A program made the translations under genes and the position numbers. The notes below the pieces were generated by a model, which made no database searches, had not been told where the DNA came from, and saw only the letters and a program-made list of their open reading frames with translations. A stretch of DNA of 64,000 bases from Halobaculum halobium (GTDB lineage Archaea > Halobacteriota > Halobacteria > Halobacteriales > Haloferacaceae): positions 2,604,001 through 2,668,000 of the forward strand of contig NZ_CP126158.1 in the NCBI RefSeq assembly GCF_030127145.1, given 5' to 3'. This document shows, one piece after another, positions 1 to 7,092 of the stretch. Each line of letters starts with the position of its first letter. Position 1 is the first letter of the stretch.

Positions 1-42
1 CACTTCGGCGAGGCCGTCGAGGAATCGATCATCGAGCAGTAA
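1..42 (+). CDS. C-terminal end of a truncated protein, possibly archaeal 3-dehydroquinate synthase II
   Basis: The window opens inside a plus-strand frame that reads HFGEAVEESIIEQ and stops with TAA at 40-42. Only 13 residues are visible, too few to identify a family. The guess of DHQ synthase II rests on context: a type I 3-dehydroquinate dehydratase (aroD) lies about 550 bp away, and shikimate genes often cluster in haloarchaea. It could be any protein with an acidic helical tail. Confidence 0.45.
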   Translation, partial: HFGEAVEESIIEQ

Positions 43-117
43 CGGCGGTCACGGAGGCGTTCGGTCCAGATCGAATTCGATGCGCGGTCGCCTCAGAGTC
101 TGGAGCGGCCGAGTCGG

Positions 118-495
118 CTACCGCTCGACGTACTCGAACTCCACCGAGCAGTACCAACAGAACCCCAGCGACAGGTCGACGCCGCGGCCGCACTGCGGGC
201 ACGCGAGCGCGCCCCGTCGGGCGTCCCGGCGGGCGAGCACGTACGCGTCGGCCGACGAGAGCGCGATGACGACGCCAAGCGGGACGACGAGCGCGCTCCC
301 GCTCGCCAGCCCCGTCCACGTCGCGCTCGCGGCCAACGCGTCGCCGACCCCGACGCCGACCACTCCAGCGAACACGAGCGCCGAGCCGGTGAGCAGCGAC
401 AGCCACGCGATCCCCCGAGTCCACCGGCGGAGGTACGCGTGCCCCAACGCCGGCACCACCGCCAGCGCCGCGGCGACGACGGGTCGTCGTTGCAT
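118..495 (-). CDS. Membrane protein with C-terminal zinc ribbon
   Basis: This 125-residue protein has hydrophobic segments at about residues 6-20, 29-51 and 66-82. A basic stretch follows, then a compact zinc ribbon with cysteines at 99, 102, 113 and 116 (CPQC and CWYC). The layout suggests two or three membrane passes with a cytoplasmic metal-binding tail. I chose the ATG at 495 (MQRRPV). A TTG start 30 bp upstream is possible, but it would add residues before an otherwise good N-terminus. Haloarchaea have many such small zinc-ribbon membrane proteins of unknown role. It may be a structural or regulatory membrane factor, but nothing nearby shows which. Confidence 0.75.
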   Translation of the reverse strand: MQRRPVVAAALAVVPALGHAYLRRWTRGIAWLSLLTGSALVFAGVVGVGVGDALAASATWTGLASGSALVVPLGVVIALSSADAYVLARRDARRGALACPQCGRGVDLSLGFCWYCSVEFEYVER

Positions 496-594
496 GCCCC
501 GTAGCTCCGTCCCTACGCGTATCAAGCTTCGTACGGGCCGTCAGACGCGTGTCCGCCTCGCGACGGCTCCGCGTCGGCGGCGGTCGACGGGTTC

Positions 595-1290
595 TCACGA
601 GAGGTCGTCGACGAGCCGTCGGAGCGTCGCGAGGTCGTACTGCCCGGGCGCCGTCGCGTCGGCGGCGTCCACGGGCGCGTAGCCGAGTCGTGACCCGTAC
701 ACCGGCGCGACCGCGCGGGTGTGGCGCCCGGCCTCGCCCATCGCCATCGTCGCCACGCGGTCGCCGCGGATCGTCGCGCGGTGAGTCGCCGCCAGCAGGT
801 CCAGGGCCTCGCCGTTCGTCCGCGCGGTGACTGCCAGCTTCCCCGCGTCGCCGGCGGCCGCCGCCGCGCGGAGGAGCCCGTCGAGCGTCGCCGGCGACGG
901 CGTCCCGTCGAAGTCGTGGACGGACGCGACGACCGCGGCGCCGTTCGCGCGGGCGTGCTCGACCAGCCCCGCCGGGTCGATCTCGTTCGTCCCGGCCGGT
1001 CGACCGCGCAGGGTCGCGAGCTCGACGTCGACTGCCGCAATCGCCTCGTGCTCGACGGCCGCCGCAAGCGCGTCGAGGCGGCCGTACGGCGCCGTCTCAC
1101 CTCCTTCCCAGTGAGGGCGGTTCGTGACGAGGAGGGGAAGCTCGCCGTCGTAGCCGTCGAGCGTCGCAAGCGGCTCCTCGGCGAGATCCATCCGGAATTC
1201 GACGCAGTCGGCGTGCTCGCGTGCTGCCGGCTCCTCGTCGAGGTCCGCCGTGCTGGCACACAGCGAGAACGAGTCGAGAGCGAACGTCAT
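595..1290 (-). CDS. aroD: 3-dehydroquinate dehydratase, type I
   Basis: This enzyme converts 3-dehydroquinate to 3-dehydroshikimate in the shikimate route to aromatic amino acids. The 231-residue product has the length of the class I (Schiff-base, aldolase-fold) family. It shows the EFRMD segment (31-35), the catalytic-histidine motif SVHDFDGTP (His125) and the Schiff-base lysine in KLAVTAR (Lys151). Near the C-terminus, MAMGEAGRHTRAVAPVYGS matches the substrate-binding loop. The start is set at the ATG at 1290, where the family normally begins (MTFALDSFSL). The same frame stays open and coding-like up to a GTG at 1524, described separately. The partial gene at the window edge may belong to the same pathway. 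Confidence 0.93.
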   Translation of the reverse strand: MTFALDSFSLCASTADLDEEPAAREHADCVEFRMDLAEEPLATLDGYDGELPLLVTNRPHWEGGETAPYGRLDALAAAVEHEAIAAVDVELATLRGRPAGTNEIDPAGLVEHARANGAAVVASVHDFDGTPSPATLDGLLRAAAAAGDAGKLAVTARTNGEALDLLAATHRATIRGDRVATMAMGEAGRHTRAVAPVYGSRLGYAPVDAADATAPGQYDLATLRRLVDDLS

Positions 1291-1524
1291 TGTGACATCT
1301 GCGTGCCGGGGGCGGAAAAGCGTCCCCGTGGCCCACGATCCGCGACCCACCCCAAGCGTGACGTGGTCGACGTCGCGACCGGCGACCCGCCCCTCGACGC
1401 GGAGGCCGGCGGTGAACGCGAACGCGCCCCCGACCGCGAACAGCGCGATCACCGTCACGGGCACCGGCGAGGCGGGGAGCCCGAACAGGACGACGGTGGC
1501 GGCGCTCAGGCCGAGGAGGAGCAC
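1291..1524 (-). other. Open coding-like stretch in frame with aroD, hydrophobic
   Basis: Upstream of the aroD ATG the same frame runs 78 codons without a stop, from a GTG at 1524. Its third positions are almost all G or C, as in real haloarchaeal genes. It would encode one or two membrane-like segments (LLLGLSAATVVLFGLP and VTVIALFAVGGAFAFTAG) followed by a soluble stretch. It could be a membrane-anchoring N-terminal extension of AroD, or a separate small membrane protein whose stop has been lost to a sequence error. A TATA-like box abuts the GTG, which argues against use of that exact start. Confidence 0.35.
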
Positions 1525-1533
1525 CCTTTATAA
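1525..1533 (-). promoter_or_regulatory. TATA-like box upstream of the aroD frame
   Basis: Read on the minus strand, the stretch TTATAAA is the only AT-rich patch between the TFB stop and aroD. Archaeal transcription starts about 25-27 nt downstream of a TATA centre, so the start would lie near position 1502, inside the hydrophobic in-frame extension. Confidence 0.4.
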
Positions 1534-1621
1534 TAGCTCGAGCCGTGGACGCACCGCTCGCGGGAACGACGTGTCGGGGAAAAGCGGTCGGGTCCGGGGG
1601 GCGCGGGCGCCGAGGCCGAGC

Positions 1622-2620
1622 TCAGGCGACGAGGCCGTCCTCGGCCTCGAGCAGCTCGTGGTAGCGGTTGCGGATGGTGACCTCCGAGATGTCAGCGACC
1701 TCAGAGACGGCCGCCTGCGTCGTCTTCTCGTTGGTGAGCAGCGCGGCCGCGTAGACGGCGGCCGCGGCGAGGCCCACCGGCGACTTGCCCGAGTGGACGC
1801 CTTTCTCCTTGGCGTTCTTCAGGAGCTGCTTGGCGCGCATCTCCGACTCGTCGGACAGTTCGAGGGAGGATGCGAACCGCGGGACGTACTGTTCGGGGTC
1901 GGCGGGCTTGACCTCCAGCTTCAGCTCGCGGACGACGTAGCGGTACGTGCGGGCGACCTCGTCCTTCGAGACGCGCGAGACGTCGCTGATCTCGTCGAGC
2001 GAGCGCGGGACGCCGGCCATCCGGGCGGCGGCGTACACGCAGGCGGTCGAGACGCCCTCGATGGAGCGCCCCGGCAGGAGGTCCTCGTCGAGCGCGCGGC
2101 GGTAGATGACCGACGCGGTCTCGCGGACGTTGTCCGGGAGGCCGAGCGCGGAGGCCATGCGGTCGATCTCGCCGAGCGCCTGCTTGAGGTTGCGCTCCTT
2201 GGAGTCGCGCGTGCGGAACCGCTCGTTCCACTTGCGCAGGCGGCGCATCTTCTGGCGCTGGCGGGCGCCCAGCGATCGGCCGTAGGCGTCCTGGTCGCGC
2301 CAGTCGATGTTGGTCGACAGTCCCTTGTCGTGCATCGTGTTCGTCGTCGGGGCGCCGACGCGGGACTTCTGGTCTTTCTCGGCGGCGTCGAACGCGCGCC
2401 ACTCGGGGCCGCGGTCGACGGAGTCCTCCTCGATGACGAGGCCGCACTCCTCACAGACCGTCTCGCCGTGCTCCTCGTCTTGAATGACGTTACCGGAACA
2501 CTCGGGACAGACGAGCTCGTCGCCCTTCTGCTCCTCCTGCTCGGATTCGTCTTGGTGTTCGTGTGCGGTTCGTCGGTCGCGCCCGGCGGGTCGCCGGCGG
2601 GTGTGTGTGTTCTCGCTCAT
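1622..2620 (-). CDS. tfb: Transcription initiation factor IIB (TFB)
   Basis: This is an archaeal TFIIB homologue that bridges TBP on the promoter to RNA polymerase. The 332-residue protein has a charged N-terminal tail and a zinc ribbon with cysteines at 38, 41, 56 and 59 (CPEC and CEEC). The B-reader/linker follows (VDRGPEWRAFDAAEKDQKSR and the NTMHDKGLSTNIDWRD region), then two cyclin-like repeats at about 125-220 and 225-320. The start is the ATG at 2620 (MSENTH). Codons upstream of it read through typical promoter sequence and are not protein-like. Haloarchaea carry several TFB paralogues with different promoter preferences, and the sequence does not show which one this is. Confidence 0.97.
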   Translation of the reverse strand: MSENTHTRRRPAGRDRRTAHEHQDESEQEEQKGDELVCPECSGNVIQDEEHGETVCEECGLVIEEDSVDRGPEWRAFDAAEKDQKSRVGAPTTNTMHDKGLSTNIDWRDQDAYGRSLGARQRQKMRRLRKWNERFRTRDSKERNLKQALGEIDRMASALGLPDNVRETASVIYRRALDEDLLPGRSIEGVSTACVYAAARMAGVPRSLDEISDVSRVSKDEVARTYRYVVRELKLEVKPADPEQYVPRFASSLELSDESEMRAKQLLKNAKEKGVHSGKSPVGLAAAAVYAAALLTNEKTTQAAVSEVADISEVTIRNRYHELLEAEDGLVA

Positions 2621-2800
2621 TGCATCTGAGGGGGCGTGAGCCCGAAAGGGGATACAAAAAACCCCGGGTGACTCTGTGCCCAAAGGATGCGTGATCAGTA
2701 TAAAAATCAAACGGTGTCACGACGGCAGTGCTACGCCGTCACGTGATCGGAAAACCGCCCGACGGGAGCTATTTATGCGATCGCGTCTCACGGGCTAACG

Positions 2801-2824
2801 ATGGTGAACGTTCCGCGATGGTGA
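2801..2824 (+). other. Possible seven-codon leaderless upstream ORF
   Basis: A TATA-like stretch (TATTTATG, 2770-2777) is centred about 27 nt before an ATG at 2801. That ATG opens a mini-frame, MVNVPRW, which stops with TGA at 2822-2824 and so overlaps the start of the BtuF-like gene at 2818. If transcription begins at 2801, ribosomes would meet this mini-ORF first. This is positional inference only. Confidence 0.25.
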
Positions 2825-3687
2825 CCGAGCGCGTCGTCTCGCTAGCGCCGAGCGCGACCGCGACGATCGCCGCGCTCGAGGCGGAAGTCGCGTCTGATCA
2901 CCCCGGGGGCGGCGACGAGTCGACGGGGGAACTCGTCGGCGTCACGCGCGCGTGCGAGCCGCCCCCGGGGTCGTCGCCAGCCGTCGTCGGCGGGTGGCCG
3001 AACCCGGACCTCGCGGCCGTCGAGCGACTGGAGCCGACGGTCGCGGTGACCTGTGACGCGCTCCAGCGGGAGACGGCGGCCGCAGTCCGCGACCGCGGAG
3101 TCGAGGTCGTCCACACGGAGCCGACGAGACTGGCGGCGGTGTTCGACGCCGTCGCGAGCGTCGCGGCTGCGGTCGGCTGCGACGCGGCCGGAGAGCGACT
3201 GGTGAACGAGTTGCGCGACCGCGTCGATCAGGTTCGGGCGGCAGTGCCCGACGTCCGTGGCGAGCGTCCGGTCGTCTACGCCGAGGAGTGGGGCGACCCG
3301 CCGATGGCCGCCGGCAACTGGGTCCCCGACGCCGTCGCCGCCGCGGGCGGGCGCTGTCCGTTCGTCCCGGCGGGCGAGCGCTCGCGCGAGGTCGACGCCG
3401 CGGCCGTCGAGCGCGCCGACCCGGACCACGCGGTGTTCCACTGGTGCGGCGCGAATCAGATACCGAGCGAGGACCCGCTCGCCGACCGCGGTTGGGACGT
3501 CGACTCGTCGGTCCACGTGATCGACGACTCGCTGTTGAACCAGCCGAGTCCGCGACTGGTCGACGGGATCGAGACGCTCGCCGCGCTGCTTCACGGCGTG
3601 GACCCAGACGACGAGAACGCAGGGGGATGCGAGGGAAACGTCCGCACGAGTTCCTCTGAGGTCTGCAGCGATAGATCCGAGAAGTAG
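2818..3687 (+). CDS. Helical-backbone metal receptor / BtuF-like cobalamin-binding protein
   Basis: The 289-residue product has the fold signature of class III (BtuF/TroA-like) binding proteins. It opens with RVVSLAPSATATIAALE, then VTRACEPPP and a WPNPDLAAVERLEPTVAVT segment, followed by a helical backbone and a second lobe (RPVVYAEEWGDPPMAAGNWV). No signal peptide or lipobox precedes the domain, so the protein is probably cytoplasmic. Haloarchaeal stand-alone versions of this kind are usually annotated as cobalamin-binding proteins. No transporter genes flank it. I chose the ATG at 2818; a GTG directly after it is equally possible. The last roughly 30 residues (GGCEGN onward) have two cysteines and look like a poorly conserved tail. 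Confidence 0.82.
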   Translation: MVTERVVSLAPSATATIAALEAEVASDHPGGGDESTGELVGVTRACEPPPGSSPAVVGGWPNPDLAAVERLEPTVAVTCDALQRETAAAVRDRGVEVVHTEPTRLAAVFDAVASVAAAVGCDAAGERLVNELRDRVDQVRAAVPDVRGERPVVYAEEWGDPPMAAGNWVPDAVAAAGGRCPFVPAGERSREVDAAAVERADPDHAVFHWCGANQIPSEDPLADRGWDVDSSVHVIDDSLLNQPSPRLVDGIETLAALLHGVDPDDENAGGCEGNVRTSSSEVCSDRSEK

Positions 3688-3702
3688 CCGCAGGTTCGGC
3701 GG

Positions 3703-3984
3703 TTACAGGTCCAGCGAGTAGAGTCGCTTGCGTGCGTCGGTGAACGAGAACCGGGACTCGACGGCGTCGGCATCCTCCAGGCGAGTCAGCGCGTAGCGGA
3801 CGGTCCGCGGCGGGAGGAGCGTCTCCTCGGCGAGTTCGCTCTGACTCAGCGTGTCCTCGTACTCCAGCACCTTCGCCACCAGCTTCGCGCTCGGCGGGAG
3901 GTCGCGAACCCGTTCCCATCGATCGATCGATGCGTCGTCGGCGACGGCCTCGGCGTCGGATGCACTCATGCTGGGTACATCCAT
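3703..3984 (-). CDS. Small winged-helix transcriptional regulator
   Basis: This 93-residue protein is essentially one winged helix-turn-helix domain of the MarR/TrmB type. It has a helix (PPSAKLVAKVLEYEDTLS), the helix-turn-helix (SQSELAEETLLPPRTVRYAL) and a wing (TRLEDADAVESRFSFTDARKRL). It is divergent from the PAN gene. An eight-base inverted repeat lies directly upstream of its start, which suggests autoregulation and perhaps control of PAN. The start is ATG at 3984, or ATG at 3969 (MSASDAE). The ligand or signal cannot be told from the sequence. Confidence 0.88.
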   Translation of the reverse strand: MDVPSMSASDAEAVADDASIDRWERVRDLPPSAKLVAKVLEYEDTLSQSELAEETLLPPRTVRYALTRLEDADAVESRFSFTDARKRLYSLDL

Positions 3985-3998
3985 GCGATACCGGTTGA

Positions 3999-4022
3999 TA
4001 ATAGTTTCTATCCTAACTATTA
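3999..4022. promoter_or_regulatory. Inverted repeat between winged-helix gene and PAN, candidate operator
   Basis: TAATAGTT (3999-4006) and AACTATTA (4015-4022) are perfect eight-base inverted arms around an eight-base spacer. The site lies in an AT-rich patch of the 112-bp divergent intergenic region and overlaps the expected TATA position for the winged-helix gene at 3984. Spacing and symmetry fit a dimeric winged-helix regulator covering its own promoter. Confidence 0.5.
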
Positions 4023-4096
4023 CTTTGGATTATCAGATTCTCGTGGTCCTCACCCCGACCCGAAGTCTCTTACTACTCACCGCCCTAGCTCCGGCG

Positions 4097-5311
4097 ATGA
4101 CTGACACCGTTGACGACGTCGACCTCCCCTACGAGGAGGCGGCGTCGCAGCAGGAGAAGATCGAGGCTCTCCAGGAGCGCCTCGAGGTTCTCGAGGGGCA
4201 AAACGAGGAGATGCGCGACAAGCTCCTGGATGCGAACGCGGAGAACAACAAGTACCAACAGAAACTCGAGCGGCTCACGCACGAGAACAAGAAGCTCAAA
4301 CAGTCGCCGCTGTTCGTCGCGACCGTACAGGAACTGACCGACGACGGCGTCGTGATCAAACAGCACGGCAACAACCAGGAGGCGTTGACCGAGGTCACCG
4401 ACGAGATGCGCGAGGACCTCGACCCCGACGACCGGGTGGCCGTCAACAACTCCCTGTCGGTCGTGAAGAAACTGGAGAAGGAGACAGACGTGCGCGCCCG
4501 CGTCATGCAGGTCGAGCACTCGCCCGAGGTCACCTACGAGGACATCGGCGGACTCGACGAGCAGATGAACGAGGTGCGCGAGACCGTCGAGATGCCGCTG
4601 AAGAGCCCAGAGATGTTCACCGAGGTGGGCATCCAGCCGCCCAGCGGCGTGCTGCTCCACGGGCCGCCGGGGACGGGTAAGACGATGCTCGCGAAGGCCG
4701 TCGCGAACCAGACCGACGCGACGTTCATCAAGATGGCCGGCTCGGAGCTGGTCCACAAGTTCATCGGCGAGGGAGCGAAGCTCGTGCGCGACCTGTTCGA
4801 GGTCGCCCGCGAGAACGAGCCCGCCGTGATCTTCATCGACGAGATCGACGCCATCGCGTCCAAGCGCACGGACTCGAAGACCTCCGGCGACGCCGAGGTC
4901 CAGCGCACGATGATGCAACTGCTCGCGGAGATGGACGGGTTCGACGAGCGCGGGGAGATCCGTATCATCGCGGCGACGAACCGATTCGACATGCTCGACC
5001 CAGCGATACTCCGGCCCGGCCGCTTCGACAGACTCATCGAGGTGCCCAAGCCGGAGGCCGAGGGCCGCGAGCTGATCTTCAAGATCCACACCCGGGACAT
5101 GAACGTCGCCGATGACGTGGACTTCGCGGTACTGGCCGAGCTCACCGAGGGCGCCTCGGGGGCGGACGTGAAGGCGGTCTGCACCGAGGCCGGCATGTTC
5201 GCGATCCGCGAAGACCGCACGGAGATCACGATGACGGACTTCGAGACCGCCTGGGAGAAGACCTCGCAGGCCGAGGAGACCAACGCGGACGACTCGCTCG
5301 CCTTCGCATAG
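4097..5311 (+). CDS. pan: Proteasome-activating nucleotidase (AAA+ ATPase)
   Basis: PAN forms the hexameric ATPase ring that unfolds proteins and feeds them to the 20S proteasome. The 404-residue product starts with a coiled coil (about 15-70), continues with the OB subdomain (PLFVATVQELTDDGVVIKQHG) and then the AAA+ domain. Walker A is GPPGTGKT (189-196) and Walker B is AVIFIDEIDA (243-252). AATNRFDMLDPAILRPGRFD carries sensor-1 and the arginine-finger region. The C-terminus ends in AFA, where archaeal PANs often have hydrophobic-Tyr-any (HbYX), so the tyrosine is replaced by Phe. The start is the ATG at 4097 (MTDTVDD). A weak TATA-like TCTTACTA sits about 27 nt upstream. Confidence 0.97.
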   Translation: MTDTVDDVDLPYEEAASQQEKIEALQERLEVLEGQNEEMRDKLLDANAENNKYQQKLERLTHENKKLKQSPLFVATVQELTDDGVVIKQHGNNQEALTEVTDEMREDLDPDDRVAVNNSLSVVKKLEKETDVRARVMQVEHSPEVTYEDIGGLDEQMNEVRETVEMPLKSPEMFTEVGIQPPSGVLLHGPPGTGKTMLAKAVANQTDATFIKMAGSELVHKFIGEGAKLVRDLFEVARENEPAVIFIDEIDAIASKRTDSKTSGDAEVQRTMMQLLAEMDGFDERGEIRIIAATNRFDMLDPAILRPGRFDRLIEVPKPEAEGRELIFKIHTRDMNVADDVDFAVLAELTEGASGADVKAVCTEAGMFAIREDRTEITMTDFETAWEKTSQAEETNADDSLAFA

Positions 5312-5369
5312 GCGCCCTCCGCGTGCGCCCAACGAGCGGCTTTTACTGCAGGCGACGAACCGGACGGGT

Positions 5370-5902
5370 ATGACCCTGGAGGCCGCCGTCGCCGCGCCGT
5401 TCCGCGGCGCTGGAACCGATCGGATGGGCGAGGGAGCGTTCGTCGTCGCTCTCTCGCTCGATCGCGACTGGTTCTCCCCCGATCAGGCGAAACGGCTCGT
5501 CGATATCGCGACCGGGCGGGGGCTGCTCGCCGAGTCGGGCGGCGAGCTCGTCGCGCAGTTCGACCCCGCGGAGGTGCACGTCCCCGCCGACTTCGTCCCC
5601 GACGAGTCGATCCTCCGCGAGCAGTCGACCTTCGAGAAGGCCGTCGACGCTGTCGTCGCCGACGGGATGGAAAAGCGCGAGGCGGTCGCCGCGGCGAACC
5701 GCCGCCAGCGCGAGGCGGGGGTAACCCTCGAAACAGCGGCGGTGCTGGTCGCCCGCGAGCGCGGCCTCGGCGTGGCCGACATCGCGGACGAGGCGCGCGA
5801 CGAACTGCTCGCGGACGGAGCCGCCCGCGGCGCGGAGACCGAGGAGACCGAGGCCGAGCGAGAGCGCGATCCCGACAGCGACGCCGCTGCGGGGGCGCGT
5901 GA
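5370..5902 (+). pseudogene. DUF2240 family protein, broken by a one-base frameshift near its C-terminus
   Basis: The N-terminal 160 or so residues are a clear haloarchaeal DUF2240 protein (LSLDRDWFSPDQAKRLVDIA, then FVPDESILREQSTFEKAVDAV). Its function is unknown. The frame lacks a stop at the expected end and runs on in shadow sequence over the next gene. Adding one G to the GGGGG run at 5891-5895 would give a short tail and a TGA at 5900-5902, overlapping the next ATG as TGATG. The interval is 533 bp, one base short of 178 codons. A sequence error is likely; if it is real, the tail is replaced by a long Arg-rich read-through. Confidence 0.72.
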
Positions 5903-6315
5903 TGGTCGCCGACCGAACCACCGACGGCGTCCGCATCGCGCAGCTGCTCGCCTCGGAGCTCACTGGCGACGGCGACGCGCTCGCGGACGTCCGCGTGAGC
6001 GACGCCGACCCGGACACGGAGCCGACGACGCAGGGCGCGCGTGCGTACCAAGTTCGGATCGACGGCGGCGACGCCAGCGACGCCGGACGCGACGGCGACC
6101 GCCTCCTCGCGGAGGTGTACGTCCACCCCGACCGCGCGCGCGTCGAGTTCGTCGTCGCCCCCGACGCCGCTGCGTCCGCGGCCAAGGACGCCGGGCTCCG
6201 CGTGCGGCCGAAGGCGGTCACGCCGCCGCGGACGGTCGTCTTCGTGGAGGACGGCGCGCAGGTGAAGCGGGTGCTCTCGGCGGTTCGGGCCGCCGCGGAC
6301 GGCAACGCCGCGTAA
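5902..6315 (+). CDS. Conserved haloarchaeal protein of unknown function
   Basis: This 137-residue acidic protein starts MVADRTTDGVRIAQLLASEL. I do not recognise its family with confidence. The first half looks like a small alpha/beta domain. The central part (LLAEVYVHPDRARVEFVVAP) has alternating hydrophobic strands, and the end (PPRTVVFVEDGAQVKRVLSAV) another strand and helix. The ATG at 5902 overlaps the restored stop of the DUF2240 gene, so the two are probably translationally coupled. A GTG directly upstream at 5899 is an alternative start. No membrane segment or metal motif is seen. Confidence 0.72.
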   Translation: MVADRTTDGVRIAQLLASELTGDGDALADVRVSDADPDTEPTTQGARAYQVRIDGGDASDAGRDGDRLLAEVYVHPDRARVEFVVAPDAAASAAKDAGLRVRPKAVTPPRTVVFVEDGAQVKRVLSAVRAAADGNAA

Positions 6316-6344
6316 CCCGGTGCGGGCGTGAGCGGCGTGCGCGG

Positions 6345-7010
6345 TCACAGACCGCGGAGGATCTCGGGGAGATCCGCGGCGAGCTGGTCGCGCGCGACCG
6401 AGGCGTCCGCCTCGGGCGCGGGTTCGCCGCCCTCGTCGAGCACGTGGACGGTCCGCAGTCCCGCCGCGGCGGCGCCGCGGATGTCCTCCTCGGGGTGGTC
6501 GCCGACGAACGCCGTCGCGTCCGGGTCGCTCTCGAGTCCATCGAGCAGCGCCGCGAAGGCGCGCTCGTCGGGCTTGCCCGCCGGGAGGTCGCCGGAGATG
6601 TGGGTCGTGTCGAACGCGTCCCACCACCCGAGGTAGTCGAGCTTCGCCGACTGCGCGCGGACCGGGCCGTTGGTGAGCAGGCCGACTCGGTACGTCTCAC
6701 GGAGCGCAGAAACGAGTTCGCGGGCGCCGGTGACCGGGACGAGCGCGGTGGTCACCGCGTCGCGGTAGGCGTCGGCGAGGTCGACGGGGTCCGCCTCGAC
6801 GTCGTGAGGGGCCAGTAGCTCCTCGAAGACGGGCACCCTGCTGTCGGCCGTGCGGTGGTTGGCGTGGGCGTCGAGGTACGCCGCGCGGTCGACGGCGCCG
6901 GTCAGTTCCGGGGCGCCGCCGGCGTCGAGCGCGTCCGCGAGCAGTCGGACCCGTGAGTGCTCCGGGACGGCGAGCGTGTCGTCGAGGTCGAAGCCGACCG
7001 CGCGTATCAC
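6345..7010 (-). CDS. HAD-superfamily hydrolase
   Basis: This is a haloacid-dehalogenase-type phosphatase of 221 residues. Motif I is FDLDDTLAVP near the N-terminus, with nucleophile and general-acid aspartates. A helical cap (about 15-90) carries the substrate pocket. LLTNGP is motif II, KPDERAF supplies the motif III lysine, and FVGDHPEEDIRGA is motif IV. The substrate is unknown; small phosphorylated metabolites are usual for this subgroup. No ATG precedes motif I in a sensible place, so I chose the GTG at 7010 (VIRAVGFDL). The gene is convergent with the gene before it and divergent from nurA, with about 80 bp between the two starts. Confidence 0.9.
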   Translation of the reverse strand: MIRAVGFDLDDTLAVPEHSRVRLLADALDAGGAPELTGAVDRAAYLDAHANHRTADSRVPVFEELLAPHDVEADPVDLADAYRDAVTTALVPVTGARELVSALRETYRVGLLTNGPVRAQSAKLDYLGWWDAFDTTHISGDLPAGKPDERAFAALLDGLESDPDATAFVGDHPEEDIRGAAAAGLRTVHVLDEGGEPAPEADASVARDQLAADLPEILRGL

Positions 7011-7092
7011 GAGCGGGGAGACGGTCCGCGACGGTATGAAGACAGCGGCGGGGACCGCACCGTTTTTGCGGCGTCGGCGCCCGCGTTCGGCC

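Noticed and set aside
1250-2629. A 459-codon plus-strand open frame opposite the TFB gene
   Set aside because: It is antisense to a clear TFB, and its Leu/Val/Ala-rich product has no domain. High-GC haloarchaeal genes often leave long antisense frames open.
4534-6627. A 697-codon minus-strand frame over pan and its downstream genes
   Set aside because: The product is mostly Arg/Pro/Gly and opposite well-supported genes.
5903-6818. The DUF2240 frame continuing as a long read-through into the next genes
   Set aside because: Past about position 5890 the product is Arg-rich shadow of the next gene; a one-base frameshift explains it better.
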